A stretch of DNA of 25,427 nt from Savagea sp. (GTDB taxonomy: Bacteria > Bacillota > Bacilli > Bacillales_A > Planococcaceae), in the NCBI GenBank assembly GCA_030152265.1, contig JASLHQ010000228.1, positions 1-25,427 on the forward strand, written 5' to 3'. Under the pieces are notes generated by a model. That model worked only from the letters and a program-made list of their open reading frames with translations, did not search any database and was not told where the DNA came from. Position 1 is the stretch's first letter; the number at the start of each line of letters is the position of its first letter. This document shows, one piece after another, positions 1 through 7,655 of this stretch. Made by a program: the position numbers and the translations under genes.

Positions 1-386
1 TTCCAATATTGATACGCCATTTTAAGCGCAATTTCAATCGCTGCCGATCCCGTATCTGAGTAAAATGTTTTATTTAAGTTTCCAGGTAATCGTTTCGCTA
101 ATTGTTCCGCCAGTAAGATTGACGGGACATTCCCAGCACCAAGTAACGTAGAATGTGCGATTTTTCCGAGTTGGTCGATGATCGCTTCATTCATCGCCGC
201 ATCGTTATGTCCGTGCACGTTCACCCAAAGTGAAGCGTAGCCGTCTAAGTACCGATTGCCTTCCGTATCGATTAAATACGAGCCCTCTCCTCGCTCAATG
301 ACGAGGGGATCTGATTCAATGTATTGTTTCATTTGTGTAAACGGATGCCACACGTATTGTTTATCTAATTGTTTTAAGTCCATCAT
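1..386 (-). CDS. bioA: BioA, adenosylmethionine-8-amino-7-oxononanoate aminotransferase (N-terminal part, cut by window edge)
   Basis: PLP-dependent aminotransferase of biotin synthesis, converting KAPA to DAPA with S-adenosylmethionine as amino donor. Only about 128 N-terminal residues are inside the window. They carry the family's opening motif WHPFTQMKQY, then LIDTEGNRYLDGYASLWVNV and the YSDTGSAAIEIALKMAYQYW segment that lies before the PLP-binding region; the catalytic lysine lies outside. Two ATGs in tandem are possible starts; the first forms an ATGA overlap with the bioD stop and both sit behind a GGGAGG site (391-396). It is the third gene of bioY-bioD-bioA and probably translationally coupled to bioD. 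Related class III aminotransferases look alike at the N-terminus, but the HPFTQM motif and the bioD/bioY neighbours make BioA firm. Confidence 0.93.
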   Translation of the reverse strand, partial: MMDLKQLDKQYVWHPFTQMKQYIESDPLVIERGEGSYLIDTEGNRYLDGYASLWVNVHGHNDAAMNEAIIDQLGKIAHSTLLGAGNVPSILLAEQLAKRLPGNLNKTFYSDTGSAAIEIALKMAYQYW

Positions 387-1039
387 AATTCCTCCCATTG
401 TAATTCGTACTGCAACATTTCAACCGATGTCGTGAAGTGGGGAATCGTCGCCCACTTTTTAGGTTGCACGAGATGCGTAATCGTTTCGACATTGTCCCGT
501 TCCATCTTTGACGAGGCATCGTAACGATTAAATAGCACTCCTTCAATTTGTAGTCCTTGTGACACCGCATAGCTCGCTGTCGTCACCGCATCATGAATCG
601 ACCCGAGCTTCGTTCCGAAGACGAGATAAATCGGTACTTGAAGCGCTTTCACGAAAGCGTCTGTTAAGACGTAATTCGTTCCGCGTTGCACGAGTGGAAC
701 CGCAAGCCCTCCCGCTCCTTCAATCAATGTCGTATCGTAACGCGACGCGATTTGTTCAATTCGCGTTTGAATGTCTGCGAGATCGATATCCATTTCCGCT
801 TCCTTCAACGCTAAATGCGGAGAACAAGCTGGAGGTAATGCGATGAACGGTTCGTGCGTTATATGTAAATAATCTTCAAACCATGCGAGGTCTGGATAAC
901 GCTTTGTCGTTTCATCCAATCCGGTTTGAAATGGCTTCACGACCGTCACTGTCCCTTGGCGCTCATACCATTTAGCTAAAACGGTCGTCGCTACCGTCTT
1001 TCCGACGTCCGTTCCAATCCCTGTTACGAAATAGTTCAT
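383..1039 (-). CDS. bioD: BioD, dethiobiotin synthetase
   Basis: ATP-dependent cytosolic enzyme closing the ureido ring of dethiobiotin from DAPA and CO2. The 218-residue product begins MNYFVTGIGTDVGKT, with the family P-loop GTDVGKT at residues 9-15, and has the LIEGAGGLAVPL motif typical of BioD. The frame is open 21 codons further upstream, but that part lies inside bioY and lacks homology. The chosen ATG overlaps the bioY stop (ATGA) and the length then fits the family. Its own stop overlaps the bioA ATG, so the three genes look translationally coupled. Function is clear from motifs plus context. Confidence 0.95.
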   Translation of the reverse strand: MNYFVTGIGTDVGKTVATTVLAKWYERQGTVTVVKPFQTGLDETTKRYPDLAWFEDYLHITHEPFIALPPACSPHLALKEAEMDIDLADIQTRIEQIASRYDTTLIEGAGGLAVPLVQRGTNYVLTDAFVKALQVPIYLVFGTKLGSIHDAVTTASYAVSQGLQIEGVLFNRYDASSKMERDNVETITHLVQPKKWATIPHFTTSVEMLQYELQWEEL

Positions 1040-1605
1040 GCGAATGCACGTCCTTTCATTTTTTCTGTATACGGAATGAGGCGCATAACGAGTGCTGCGC
1101 ATAGTAGAGATAACAATAAGTCACCAGGCATCGGAATTAAAAATCCGTATAAAAACGCATACGTTAATGTGATTGCTTCTGCACCTACGACGAGCTGCAA
1201 GTTCGCCCACATCCAAATGCTTCCGATAATATAGAGTAAAATAACGCCGATAAATTGATGCAAGGCGATTTTAGCGAATGTTTTTTCTTCAAGACGTTCA
1301 ACTGCCCATCCGACATAAAACCCTGCTACTGCAAACCCTACGATGTATCCGAATGTCGGGACGAATAAATAGCCGAGCCCTCCTCCCGCAGCAAATACAG
1401 GCAATCCGATTAACCCTAAAGCGATGTAGACGAGTTGACTATATCCGCCCACTTTCCATCCGAATAAAGAAGCGCCGATATACACCGCCGCAATTTGCAA
1501 AGTGAAAGGTACGAACGGAATCGGGATTTTAATAAACGCACCGATTACGCTCAATGCCGCGAAAATGGCAATTAACGCTAATGTTGTCGTTTCATTTCTT
1601 CTCAT
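1036..1605 (-). CDS. bioY: BioY, biotin ECF-transporter substrate-binding subunit
   Basis: Integral membrane S-component that captures biotin, working alone or with an ECF energizing module (not in this window). The 189 residues contain about six hydrophobic helices. The N-terminal half has the BioY pattern of IPIPFVPFTLQ followed by GYSQLVYIALGLIGLPVFAAGGG, and the C-terminal half the IPMPGDLL loop. The start is the ATG at 1605, preceded by a purine-rich GGGGG site (1616-1621). It is the first gene of the operon and its upstream DNA carries two BirA-type dyads, so uptake and synthesis are probably repressed together when biotin is plentiful. Confidence 0.93.
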   Translation of the reverse strand: MRRNETTTLALIAIFAALSVIGAFIKIPIPFVPFTLQIAAVYIGASLFGWKVGGYSQLVYIALGLIGLPVFAAGGGLGYLFVPTFGYIVGFAVAGFYVGWAVERLEEKTFAKIALHQFIGVILLYIIGSIWMWANLQLVVGAEAITLTYAFLYGFLIPMPGDLLLSLLCAALVMRLIPYTEKMKGRAFA

Positions 1606-1622
1606 AAGTCATTCTACCCCCT

Positions 1623-1653
1623 AAGTTAACTTATAAATATTTTTAGTTTACAC
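1623..1653 (-). promoter_or_regulatory. BirA-type operator 1 (near bioY transcription start)
   Basis: On the plus strand AAGTTAAC, 15 bases, GTTTACAC followed by AA. This matches the architecture of biotin-repressor operators (TTGTTAAC-N15-GTTAACAA) with a few mismatches in the outer positions. It covers the predicted start point and early leader of bioY, a position suited to repression by biotinyl-AMP-bound BirA. Confidence 0.75.
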
Positions 1654-1658
1654 AATAA

Positions 1659-1687
1659 ATGATGAATCATCTTTCGTTATTTGTCAA
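1659..1687 (-). promoter_or_regulatory. bioYDA promoter
   Basis: Minus-strand TTGACA (1687-1682), 17-base spacer, CATCAT (1664-1659). The -35 is perfect and the -10 matches 4 of 6. It lies 54 bases or more upstream of the bioY ATG and is bracketed by two BirA-like dyads. Confidence 0.65.
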
Positions 1688-1711
1688 CATTTATTTTTAT
1701 ATAGTTAACCT
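1681..1711 (-). promoter_or_regulatory. BirA-type operator 2 (over bioY -35)
   Basis: TTGTCAAC, 15 bases, GTTAACCT on the plus strand, the same spacing as operator 1 and closer to consensus. The left half contains the complement of the bioY -35 hexamer TTGACA, so binding would directly block RNA polymerase. Confidence 0.78.
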
Positions 1712-1725
1712 TCATGTTAAAAAAC

Positions 1726-1747
1726 GAACATTCTCGACGAAATGTTC
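1726..1747. promoter_or_regulatory. Dyad upstream of serC, possible operator
   Basis: GAACATT, 8 bases, AATGTTC: a perfect 7-bp inverted repeat between the bioY and serC promoters. There is no T-run, so it is not a terminator. The spacing does not fit the Gram-positive LexA box (GAAC-N4-GTTC). The regulator is unknown. Confidence 0.4.
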
Positions 1748-1769
1748 ATAAACGTTTCGATATTCGCTA

Positions 1770-1828
1770 TATAATATTTGGGTAGTTTCATGTAATTTTC
1801 ACTATCTTTCTAAAAAATGCGCTATAAT
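1770..1828 (+). promoter_or_regulatory. serC promoter region, two candidate -10 boxes
   Basis: Perfect TATAAT hexamers occur at 1770-1775 and 1823-1828. Neither has a good -35 at 17 bases (TTCATA lies 19 bases before the first). The second would give a leader of about 40 bases before the serC TTG. Confidence 0.4.
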
Positions 1829-1873
1829 AAAGATGCAGTATATTTTTTCAACTATATAAACGAGGTGGAACCA

Positions 1874-2956
1874 TTGACAAGAGAAACTACATATAACTTT
1901 AACGCAGGTCCTTCTGCTTTACCGACAGTCGTATTGGAGCGTGCCCAAGCACAATTGCTCGACTTCGAAGGCAATGGCATGTCAATTATGGAAATGAGTC
2001 ACCGTGGCAAAGTGTACGAAGCAGTGCACAATGCAGCGATTGAACGCATGCGCAAACTTTACAACATTCCAGAAGATTATGAAGTGATCTTCATGCAAGG
2101 TGGCGCGAGCTTACAATTCTCGATGATCCCGATGAACTTCTTAAACGAAGGTGAAACAGCAGGATATGTCATGAGTGGTTCATGGTCACAAAAAGCATTA
2201 AAAGAAGCGAAAATGCAAGGTGCAACGTATGAAGTAGCCTCTTCAAAAGACAATCAATTTAAAAATATTCCGATGGACTGGAACGTACAAGACAATACAC
2301 GCTACATCCATATGACATCGAACAACACAATTTACGGTACGCAGTTTAAAAATATTCCTGAAGTGAATGTTCCTTTAATTGCGGACATGTCAAGTGACAT
2401 TATGTCAAAACCAGTGGACGTATCGAAATTTGCGATGATTTATGCAGGCGCTCAAAAGAACTTAGGTCCTTCAGGTGTAACGGTCGTCATCGTGAAAAAA
2501 GACTTCCTCGAAACAGCGAAAGAAGAAAATCCGACAGTGCTCCAATATAAAACACATGCGGATTCAAACTCTCTTTACCATACACCGCCAACGTTCGGAA
2601 TTTACATGTTAGGTGAAGTGTTGAAATGGATTGAAGAGCAAGGTGGATTAGAAGCGGTCGATCGTCAAAACGAAATGAAAGCAGGACTCATTTACGATGT
2701 GATCGATGCGAGCGAAGGATTTTATTACGGACATGCGGACAAAGATAGCCGTTCACTTATGAACATTACGTTCCGTGTAGCAGATGAAGCGTTAGAAAAG
2801 CAATTTTTAGCAGAAGCAGCGGAAGCTGGATTTGTCGGCTTAAACGGTCACCGTTCTGTCGGTGGATGCCGCGCGAGCGCATATAACGCTGTTCCAGTAG
2901 CAGCTTGTGAAGCACTTGCAACATTTATGAAAGAATTCCAAGCGAAACATGCATAA
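1874..2956 (+). CDS. serC: SerC, phosphoserine aminotransferase
   Basis: PLP enzyme of serine biosynthesis, interconverting 3-phosphohydroxypyruvate and phosphoserine with glutamate. The frame is open from an ATG at 1817, but the family N-terminus TRETTYNFNAGPSALP starts right after a TTG at 1874. That TTG has a GAGGTGG ribosome site (1862-1868) five bases before it, and gives 360 residues, the usual SerC length. The PLP lysine is K195 in YAGAQKNLGPSG. FMQGGAS (residues 73-79) and the C-terminal GHRSVGGCRASAYNA arginine motif are present. It is monocistronic, with a strong terminator behind it; serA is not in the window. Confidence 0.95.
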   Translation: MTRETTYNFNAGPSALPTVVLERAQAQLLDFEGNGMSIMEMSHRGKVYEAVHNAAIERMRKLYNIPEDYEVIFMQGGASLQFSMIPMNFLNEGETAGYVMSGSWSQKALKEAKMQGATYEVASSKDNQFKNIPMDWNVQDNTRYIHMTSNNTIYGTQFKNIPEVNVPLIADMSSDIMSKPVDVSKFAMIYAGAQKNLGPSGVTVVIVKKDFLETAKEENPTVLQYKTHADSNSLYHTPPTFGIYMLGEVLKWIEEQGGLEAVDRQNEMKAGLIYDVIDASEGFYYGHADKDSRSLMNITFRVADEALEKQFLAEAAEAGFVGLNGHRSVGGCRASAYNAVPVAACEALATFMKEFQAKHA

Positions 2957-2970
2957 TCGTTAAAACAGAA

Positions 2971-2998
2971 ACGAGCGATCATCATCGCTCGTTTTTTT
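2971..2998 (+). terminator. serC terminator
   Basis: Stem ACGAGCGAT / ATCGCTCGT with loop CATC, followed by a run of seven T. It starts 14 bases after the serC stop. Confidence 0.92.
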
Positions 2999-3017
2999 AT
3001 CGACTTTTTGAAACGCC

Positions 3018-3048
3018 AAAAAACGGCAATGCGGTAAACATTGCCGTT
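3018..3048 (-). terminator. prpCDB operon terminator
   Basis: Inverted repeat AACGGCAATG / CATTGCCGTT with a 7-base loop. On the minus strand it is followed by TTTTTT, 22 bases after the prpB stop. Confidence 0.88.
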
Positions 3049-3070
3049 CGTAATGGGATTGTTTGTACAA

Positions 3071-3985
3071 TTAATCTTTTTGTTGATCCGGTAAAACCGT
3101 TTGAGCGATATTTGCATCGAGCGCTTCGAAGTCGTGCAATTGAATCGTTTCATACAACTCTGCACGAGATTGCATATTGTCCAATTGACTCTTCTGTGTG
3201 CCCTCTTCCATAATCGCGTTGAATACACGCTCATATGCTTTCGCTGCAACACGCAATGATGTTACTGGATAAATGACGAGGTCGTATCCGAAGTTTTTGA
3301 ACTCTTCTGCCGTATAGTACGGTGTTTTTCCGAACTCTGTCATGTTCGCGAGCAACGGTGCGTTAACACGCTTACTAAACTCTGCGAATTCTTTTTCATC
3401 GTGAAGCGCTTCTGGGAAAATAATATCCGCTCCTGCTTCTACGTATTTATTTGCACGATCGATTGCACTATCTAAATCTTCTACTGCACGAGCATCTGTA
3501 CGTGCGACGATAACTAATGTCGGTGCAACTTCTTTAATCGTGCTAATTTTTTGCATCATTTCTTCTGTCGTTACGAGTTGCTTTCCGTTCAAGTGACCAC
3601 ATTTTTTCGGAAGCTGTTGGTCTTCAATTTGAACAGCTGCAACACGTGCTTCGACCATTTCTGCTGCTGTACGAGCGACGTTTAATACGCCACCGAAACC
3701 TGTATCGATATCAACGAGTGTTGGTAAATTCGTTGAACGGATAAGATCACGTGCACGGTCCGCTACTTCTGTAGACGTTAACATGCCGAGGTCTGGAATC
3801 CCTTTGCTCGCAGTGTAGGCTCCTCCTGATAAGTAGAGTGCTTCGAATCCTGTTCGTTTTGCAACGATCGCTGCCATTGAGTCGTGAGCACCCGGAATTT
3901 GAAGAATTTCCGGGGCTTTCACGAGTTCAAGGAAGCGTTCTGCTAATTCTGCTTGTGGCGTTGGCTGTTGGATAATCCACGTCAT
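3071..3985 (-). CDS. prpB: PrpB, 2-methylisocitrate lyase (YqiQ type)
   Basis: Last enzyme of the methylcitrate cycle, splitting 2-methylisocitrate into pyruvate and succinate. The 304-residue protein belongs to the isocitrate lyase/PEP mutase superfamily. It shows VDIDTGFG (91-98, metal-binding aspartates) and the catalytic loop KKCGHLNGK (127-135), whose KKCGH form distinguishes methylisocitrate/isocitrate lyases from PEP mutases. The length fits PrpB, not the much longer AceA isocitrate lyase. It is third in prpC-prpD-prpB, 27 bases behind prpD, with a GAAAGGAAGA ribosome site, and is followed by a clear terminator. Confidence 0.93.
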   Translation of the reverse strand: MTWIIQQPTPQAELAERFLELVKAPEILQIPGAHDSMAAIVAKRTGFEALYLSGGAYTASKGIPDLGMLTSTEVADRARDLIRSTNLPTLVDIDTGFGGVLNVARTAAEMVEARVAAVQIEDQQLPKKCGHLNGKQLVTTEEMMQKISTIKEVAPTLVIVARTDARAVEDLDSAIDRANKYVEAGADIIFPEALHDEKEFAEFSKRVNAPLLANMTEFGKTPYYTAEEFKNFGYDLVIYPVTSLRVAAKAYERVFNAIMEEGTQKSQLDNMQSRAELYETIQLHDFEALDANIAQTVLPDQQKD

Positions 3986-4012
3986 CGTAATCTTCCTTTC
4001 TGTTCGTACGTC

Positions 4013-5461
4013 TTATGCAAATGCAAGTAATGCCATTAATTCGTGTACTGGTGTATCTTGGAGACGCTCATCGTCAAGCAATAACTCTTCGATTGCGTTC
4101 GCTTGTTTCGATGCGAAACGTGTTGCGATATTTTGTTCGAACTTTTTGACGATTTCTGGGAACGCTTCTTGACGGCGGAAACGGTGTCCGAGTGGATATT
4201 CTACTGCAACATTGTCCGTTGTCGTACCATCTTTAAATTTAACTTGTACCGCGTTAGCGATTGAACGCTTCTCTGGGTCTAAGTAGTCTTTTGTATATTG
4301 TTCATTTTCAACGACAACCATCTTATCACGTAATTGGTCGATCATCGGGTTCGCTGCTGCTTCATCCTCATAATCTTCCGCTACTACGTTACCATTCATC
4401 AATGCGATTGCTGTGATGTATTGTAATGAGTGGTCACGGTCAGCTGGGTTGTGGAGTGGTCCACGTTTGTCGATAATACGGATCGCTGATTCATGTGTCG
4501 TAATTGTAATTTCTTCGATTTCGTCTAGACGATCTTTCACTTCTGGGTGTAATTTCACGCCAGCTTCTGCTGCCGTTTGTGCGTGGAACTCTGCAGGGAA
4601 CGATACTTTGAATAATACGTTCTCCATGACGTAGCTTCCGAGTTCGCGCTCAAGTGTCACTTCCTGTCCTTTGAAGAGAACATCTTGGAAGCCCCATCCT
4701 TTTGTCGTAAGTGCTCCTGGGTAACCCATTTCACCTTTCATTGCGATGAGTGCTAATTGAACAGCACGGCTCGTCGCATCTCCAGCAGCCCACGATTTAC
4801 GTGATCCTGTGTTTGGAGCGTGACGGTACGTACGTAAGCTTCCGCCGTCTACCCATGCGTTTGAAAGTGCGTTTAATACTTCTTCACGGCTTCCACCGAG
4901 CATTTTCGCTGCTACTGCAGTCGATGCTACTTTAACGAAGAATACGTGGTCAAGTCCGACACGGTTCAAACTGTTCTGAAGTGCGAGAACACCTTGAATT
5001 TCGTGTGCTTTAATCGACATTTCAAGAACTTCTTTCACTTTTACTGGCTCTTCACCGTTCGCTAAACGAACTTGGCTTACGTAGTCAGCAATCGCTAAGA
5101 TGCTTCCTAAGTTATCTGATGGGTGACCCCACTCTGCTGCGAGCCACGTATCGTTGTAGTCTAACCAGCGGATAAGAACACCGATGTCGAATGCACCTTT
5201 CACTGGATCGAGTACGTGTGATGTTCCTGGTACGCGCACACCGTTCGGTACGACTGTTCCTTTCACGTGTGGGCCTAACATTTTTGTACATTCTGGGTAC
5301 TCTAATGCTAAAATAGCACATGAAATACTATCCATCAACACATAGCGTGCCGTTTCGAAAGCTTCCTTGCTGTCAATCTCCTTGTCGAGTACGTAATCAG
5401 CGATTGCTGTGATGATCTCATCATACTCTACACGTTCGTTTAAATTCGTTAATTCAGTCAT
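4013..5461 (-). CDS. prpD: PrpD/MmgE, 2-methylcitrate dehydratase
   Basis: Dehydrates 2-methylcitrate to 2-methylaconitate (and in some PrpD enzymes rehydrates to methylisocitrate). The 482-residue product is typical of the MmgE/PrpD family. Recognisable stretches are the N-terminal ARYVLMDSISCAI segment, the central RTYRHAPNTGSRKSWAAGDA region and the KVSFPAEFHAQTAAEA segment of the C-terminal half. The gene lies 34 bases downstream of prpC and just upstream of prpB, as in Bacillus mmgD-mmgE-yqiQ. No acnD/prpF pair is present, so this is the PrpD-type rather than AcnD-type route. Confidence 0.94.
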   Translation of the reverse strand: MTELTNLNERVEYDEIITAIADYVLDKEIDSKEAFETARYVLMDSISCAILALEYPECTKMLGPHVKGTVVPNGVRVPGTSHVLDPVKGAFDIGVLIRWLDYNDTWLAAEWGHPSDNLGSILAIADYVSQVRLANGEEPVKVKEVLEMSIKAHEIQGVLALQNSLNRVGLDHVFFVKVASTAVAAKMLGGSREEVLNALSNAWVDGGSLRTYRHAPNTGSRKSWAAGDATSRAVQLALIAMKGEMGYPGALTTKGWGFQDVLFKGQEVTLERELGSYVMENVLFKVSFPAEFHAQTAAEAGVKLHPEVKDRLDEIEEITITTHESAIRIIDKRGPLHNPADRDHSLQYITAIALMNGNVVAEDYEDEAAANPMIDQLRDKMVVVENEQYTKDYLDPEKRSIANAVQVKFKDGTTTDNVAVEYPLGHRFRRQEAFPEIVKKFEQNIATRFASKQANAIEELLLDDERLQDTPVHELMALLAFA

Positions 5462-5495
5462 CTAACTCTTCCTCTCATGTAAAATTTATTTTCTA

Positions 5496-6593
5496 TTAGT
5501 AGTCGCGTCCGATATACTTAACACGTGGACGGAAAATACGGTTGTTCTCATGCTGCTCAATGATGTGAGCTGTAAGTCCTGCTGTACGTGCTACGAAGAA
5601 GATCGGCGTGTACAAAATAATCGGAATATTAAGCTTCCAATATACAGGAGCTGCATAGTAGTCGAGGTTCGGGAATAATCCTTTTTCCTCTTTCATGACG
5701 CGCTCGCCCGCTTCACACATACGGAGTAACGTATCGTCACCATCTCGCTCTGAAAGCTCACGCAAGTGTTCTTTCATTACTGAAGCACGTGGGTCCATAC
5801 GGTCCATGTATACGCGGTGACCGAAGCCCATAATTTTTTCTTTGTTTTTCAACTTCTCACGGATGAGTTCTTCGAATGCTTCTGGTGTTGAAACTTCATT
5901 CAACATATGCATCACTGCTTCGTTCGCTCCACCGTGTAAGTTTCCTTTCAATGAGCTGACTGCTCCTGTCAATGCACCGTATAAATCTGCGTTTGTCGAT
6001 GCGATGACACGCGCTGTAAATGTCGAGTTCGGCATTTCGTGCTCACTGTAAAGTAAAAGTGATTTATCGAAGATTTTCACTTCTTGTTCTGTCGGTACTT
6101 CCCCAGTGATCATATACAAGAAGTTTGCACTGTATGATAAATCGTCTTTCGGCATCAATGTTGGTTCATCCACTAAAATGCGGTAGCTGTTCGCTGTAAT
6201 AATTGGTAATTGTGCAAGCAACATGTAAGAACGTTTAATGTTCATCGCATGTGAGCGATCTTCTAAATCATCATCATACCCTGCGAGGACAGATACTCCT
6301 GTACGCTGTGCGTCCATCGGATGGAAACGACCGTTTTGGAGCTTCAAAATATCGAGCACTGTCGTTGGAAGTGCCTGATACTTATGTAGTTTTTTCTCCA
6401 CTTCTTGACGCTGCTCATCTGTTGGTAGTTCCCCTTCTAACAACAAGTGTACAATGTCTACATACGAGTTTGTTTTCGCTAACTCGATTAAGTCATACCC
6501 ACGGATGACGATTTTTTCGACCTCCGTGTCCAATACTGAAATTTCCGTCTCACTAACGACGACCCCTTCTAAACCTGGTTTAAACTGTTCCAT
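5496..6593 (-). CDS. prpC: PrpC/MmgD, 2-methylcitrate synthase (citrate synthase family)
   Basis: Condenses propionyl-CoA with oxaloacetate to 2-methylcitrate; B. subtilis MmgD also has citrate synthase activity. The 365 residues hold the citrate synthase catalytic triad: H220 in GNLHGGANEA, H259 in MGFGHRVY (signature 256-262, followed by DPRA) and D311 in FPNLDYYAAP. The length is that of the short type II Gram-positive enzymes. Substrate preference is inferred from the adjacent prpD and prpB, since sequence alone does not separate methylcitrate from citrate synthase. The start ATG has a GGGGAGGG site seven bases upstream. It is first in the operon, opposite a LysR regulator. Confidence 0.92.
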   Translation of the reverse strand: MEQFKPGLEGVVVSETEISVLDTEVEKIVIRGYDLIELAKTNSYVDIVHLLLEGELPTDEQRQEVEKKLHKYQALPTTVLDILKLQNGRFHPMDAQRTGVSVLAGYDDDLEDRSHAMNIKRSYMLLAQLPIITANSYRILVDEPTLMPKDDLSYSANFLYMITGEVPTEQEVKIFDKSLLLYSEHEMPNSTFTARVIASTNADLYGALTGAVSSLKGNLHGGANEAVMHMLNEVSTPEAFEELIREKLKNKEKIMGFGHRVYMDRMDPRASVMKEHLRELSERDGDDTLLRMCEAGERVMKEEKGLFPNLDYYAAPVYWKLNIPIILYTPIFFVARTAGLTAHIIEQHENNRIFRPRVKYIGRDY

Positions 6594-6613
6594 AACAATT
6601 CCCTCCCCAATAA

Positions 6614-6637
6614 ATTATAAGCGTGTAAGCCTTTACA
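6614..6637 (-). promoter_or_regulatory. prpCDB promoter with cre-like CcpA site
   Basis: The minus strand has a perfect TATAAT (6619-6614) with no good -35. Four bases upstream of it is the palindrome TGTAAAGGCTTACA (6624-6637), which matches the cre consensus TGWAANCGNTNWCA except at one central base. B. subtilis mmg genes are known to be catabolite repressed through a cre called mmgO, so the same control is plausible here. The weak -35 would suit activation by a regulator such as the divergent LysR protein. Confidence 0.65.
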
Positions 6638-6746
6638 TTTTTGGCTTGACGTCTTATCTTTACTTTAAAGGATGTGGAGTCATTTGTGAACTAGGCATTT
6701 TTGAATACTAGCCATCGAAAAAATCGATTGCTAAGGAGGAATCACC

Positions 6747-7616
6747 ATGAACTGGCAAGATATTGAACTACTCGTTACGTTATATAACACGAAAAACATC
6801 ACTCATGCAGCAAATCAGCTGTATGTGTCACAATCTACATTATCGTCACGCTTACATAATTTAGAGAAAAAATACGATATTCCGATCGTTTTACGCAAGC
6901 GTCGTGGCATTACGTTCACTCCAGAAGGCGTCATGTTAGCAAAATTTGCACAAAATATGCAACGCGAACATGAAAAAATGCGCGAACAGCTCGACAATTT
7001 ACAAGGGGCTGTCGCAGGCACATTGCGCGTAGGTGTCTCCAACTTCTTCGCTTTAAACAAAATGCCAAAGCTACTCCGCCTTTTCCAACGCGAGCATCCG
7101 AACGTCGAATGTCACGTCATTACAGGTTGGAGCAGCGAAATGTATCGCAAGCTGCTCAATCATGACGTGCACGTCGTCATCATTAAAGGAGACTATCCAT
7201 GGCAAGAAGGGAAACAATTACTTTATCAAGAGTCGATCGTCGTCGCTTCTCCTTGGGATTTCGATTGGGTTGACTTACCGAAACTGCCGCGCATCGAATA
7301 CCATACGGATCAAACGATGAAACAAACGGTCGATCAATGGTGGTATACGAAATATAAACAAGAACCGTTCACGAACATTTACGTCAACCAAGTTGAGACA
7401 TGTAAAGAGATGATCGTCAATAAACTCGGATACGGCATCGTCACCGAACTCGTCGTCCAAAGAAATCCAGACCTCGTCATCAACCCACTCATTACGAAAG
7501 AAGGTGAATTGTTGACGCGTCCGACATGGCTCTACTACGGGTCAGATGCACTCACATTAAATGTCGTTCGTGCCTTTATCGATTTCGTTTTAAAAGTCGA
7601 TGTGAAACGATTTTAA
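6747..7616 (+). CDS. LysR-family transcriptional regulator, divergent to prpCDB
   Basis: The 289-residue protein has the LysR winged helix at the N-terminus (MNWQDIELLVTLYNTKNITH, then AANQLYVSQSTLSSRLHNLE at about 21-40). A linker helix follows, then a substrate-binding domain from about residue 90 (GTLRVGVSNFF). The start ATG follows AAGGAGGA. It is transcribed away from the methylcitrate operon across a 153-base gap, the classical arrangement for a LysR protein controlling its neighbour and itself. The effector could be methylcitrate or propionyl-CoA related, or citrate as for CcpC/CcpE, but that is inference. The binding-domain residues do not settle the ligand. Confidence 0.9.
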   Translation: MNWQDIELLVTLYNTKNITHAANQLYVSQSTLSSRLHNLEKKYDIPIVLRKRRGITFTPEGVMLAKFAQNMQREHEKMREQLDNLQGAVAGTLRVGVSNFFALNKMPKLLRLFQREHPNVECHVITGWSSEMYRKLLNHDVHVVIIKGDYPWQEGKQLLYQESIVVASPWDFDWVDLPKLPRIEYHTDQTMKQTVDQWWYTKYKQEPFTNIYVNQVETCKEMIVNKLGYGIVTELVVQRNPDLVINPLITKEGELLTRPTWLYYGSDALTLNVVRAFIDFVLKVDVKRF

Positions 7617-7655
7617 AAAGCAGAGAATCTTCTTTAATGAGGATTCTCTGCTTTT
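7616..7655. terminator. Bidirectional terminator between LysR gene and helicase gene
   Basis: Perfect 14-bp stem AAAAGCAGAGAATC / GATTCTCTGCTTTT with a 12-base loop. A-run on one side and T-run on the other suit both convergent genes; it overlaps the stop codons of both. Confidence 0.9.

Noticed and set aside
559..846. Open frame of 95 codons on the plus strand
   Set aside because: It lies wholly antisense to bioD, has no ribosome site and its translation resembles no family.
1817..1873. Upstream extension of serC from an ATG
   Set aside because: The 19 extra residues are unlike SerC and the ATG has no ribosome site and lies at or before the likely transcription start; the TTG at 1874 has both ribosome site and homology.
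1606..1873. Possible T-box or riboswitch before serC
   Set aside because: No T-box sequence, no conserved aptamer core and no leader terminator is visible; the gap is explained by bioY operators and serC promoter boxes.
2848..3252. 134-codon minus-strand frame covering the serC-prpB junction
   Set aside because: It runs through two strong terminators and overlaps both genes.
6713..6727. ATCGA-AAAAA-TCGAT repeat before the LysR gene
   Set aside because: Arms of five bases in an A-rich spacer are too weak to call an operator.
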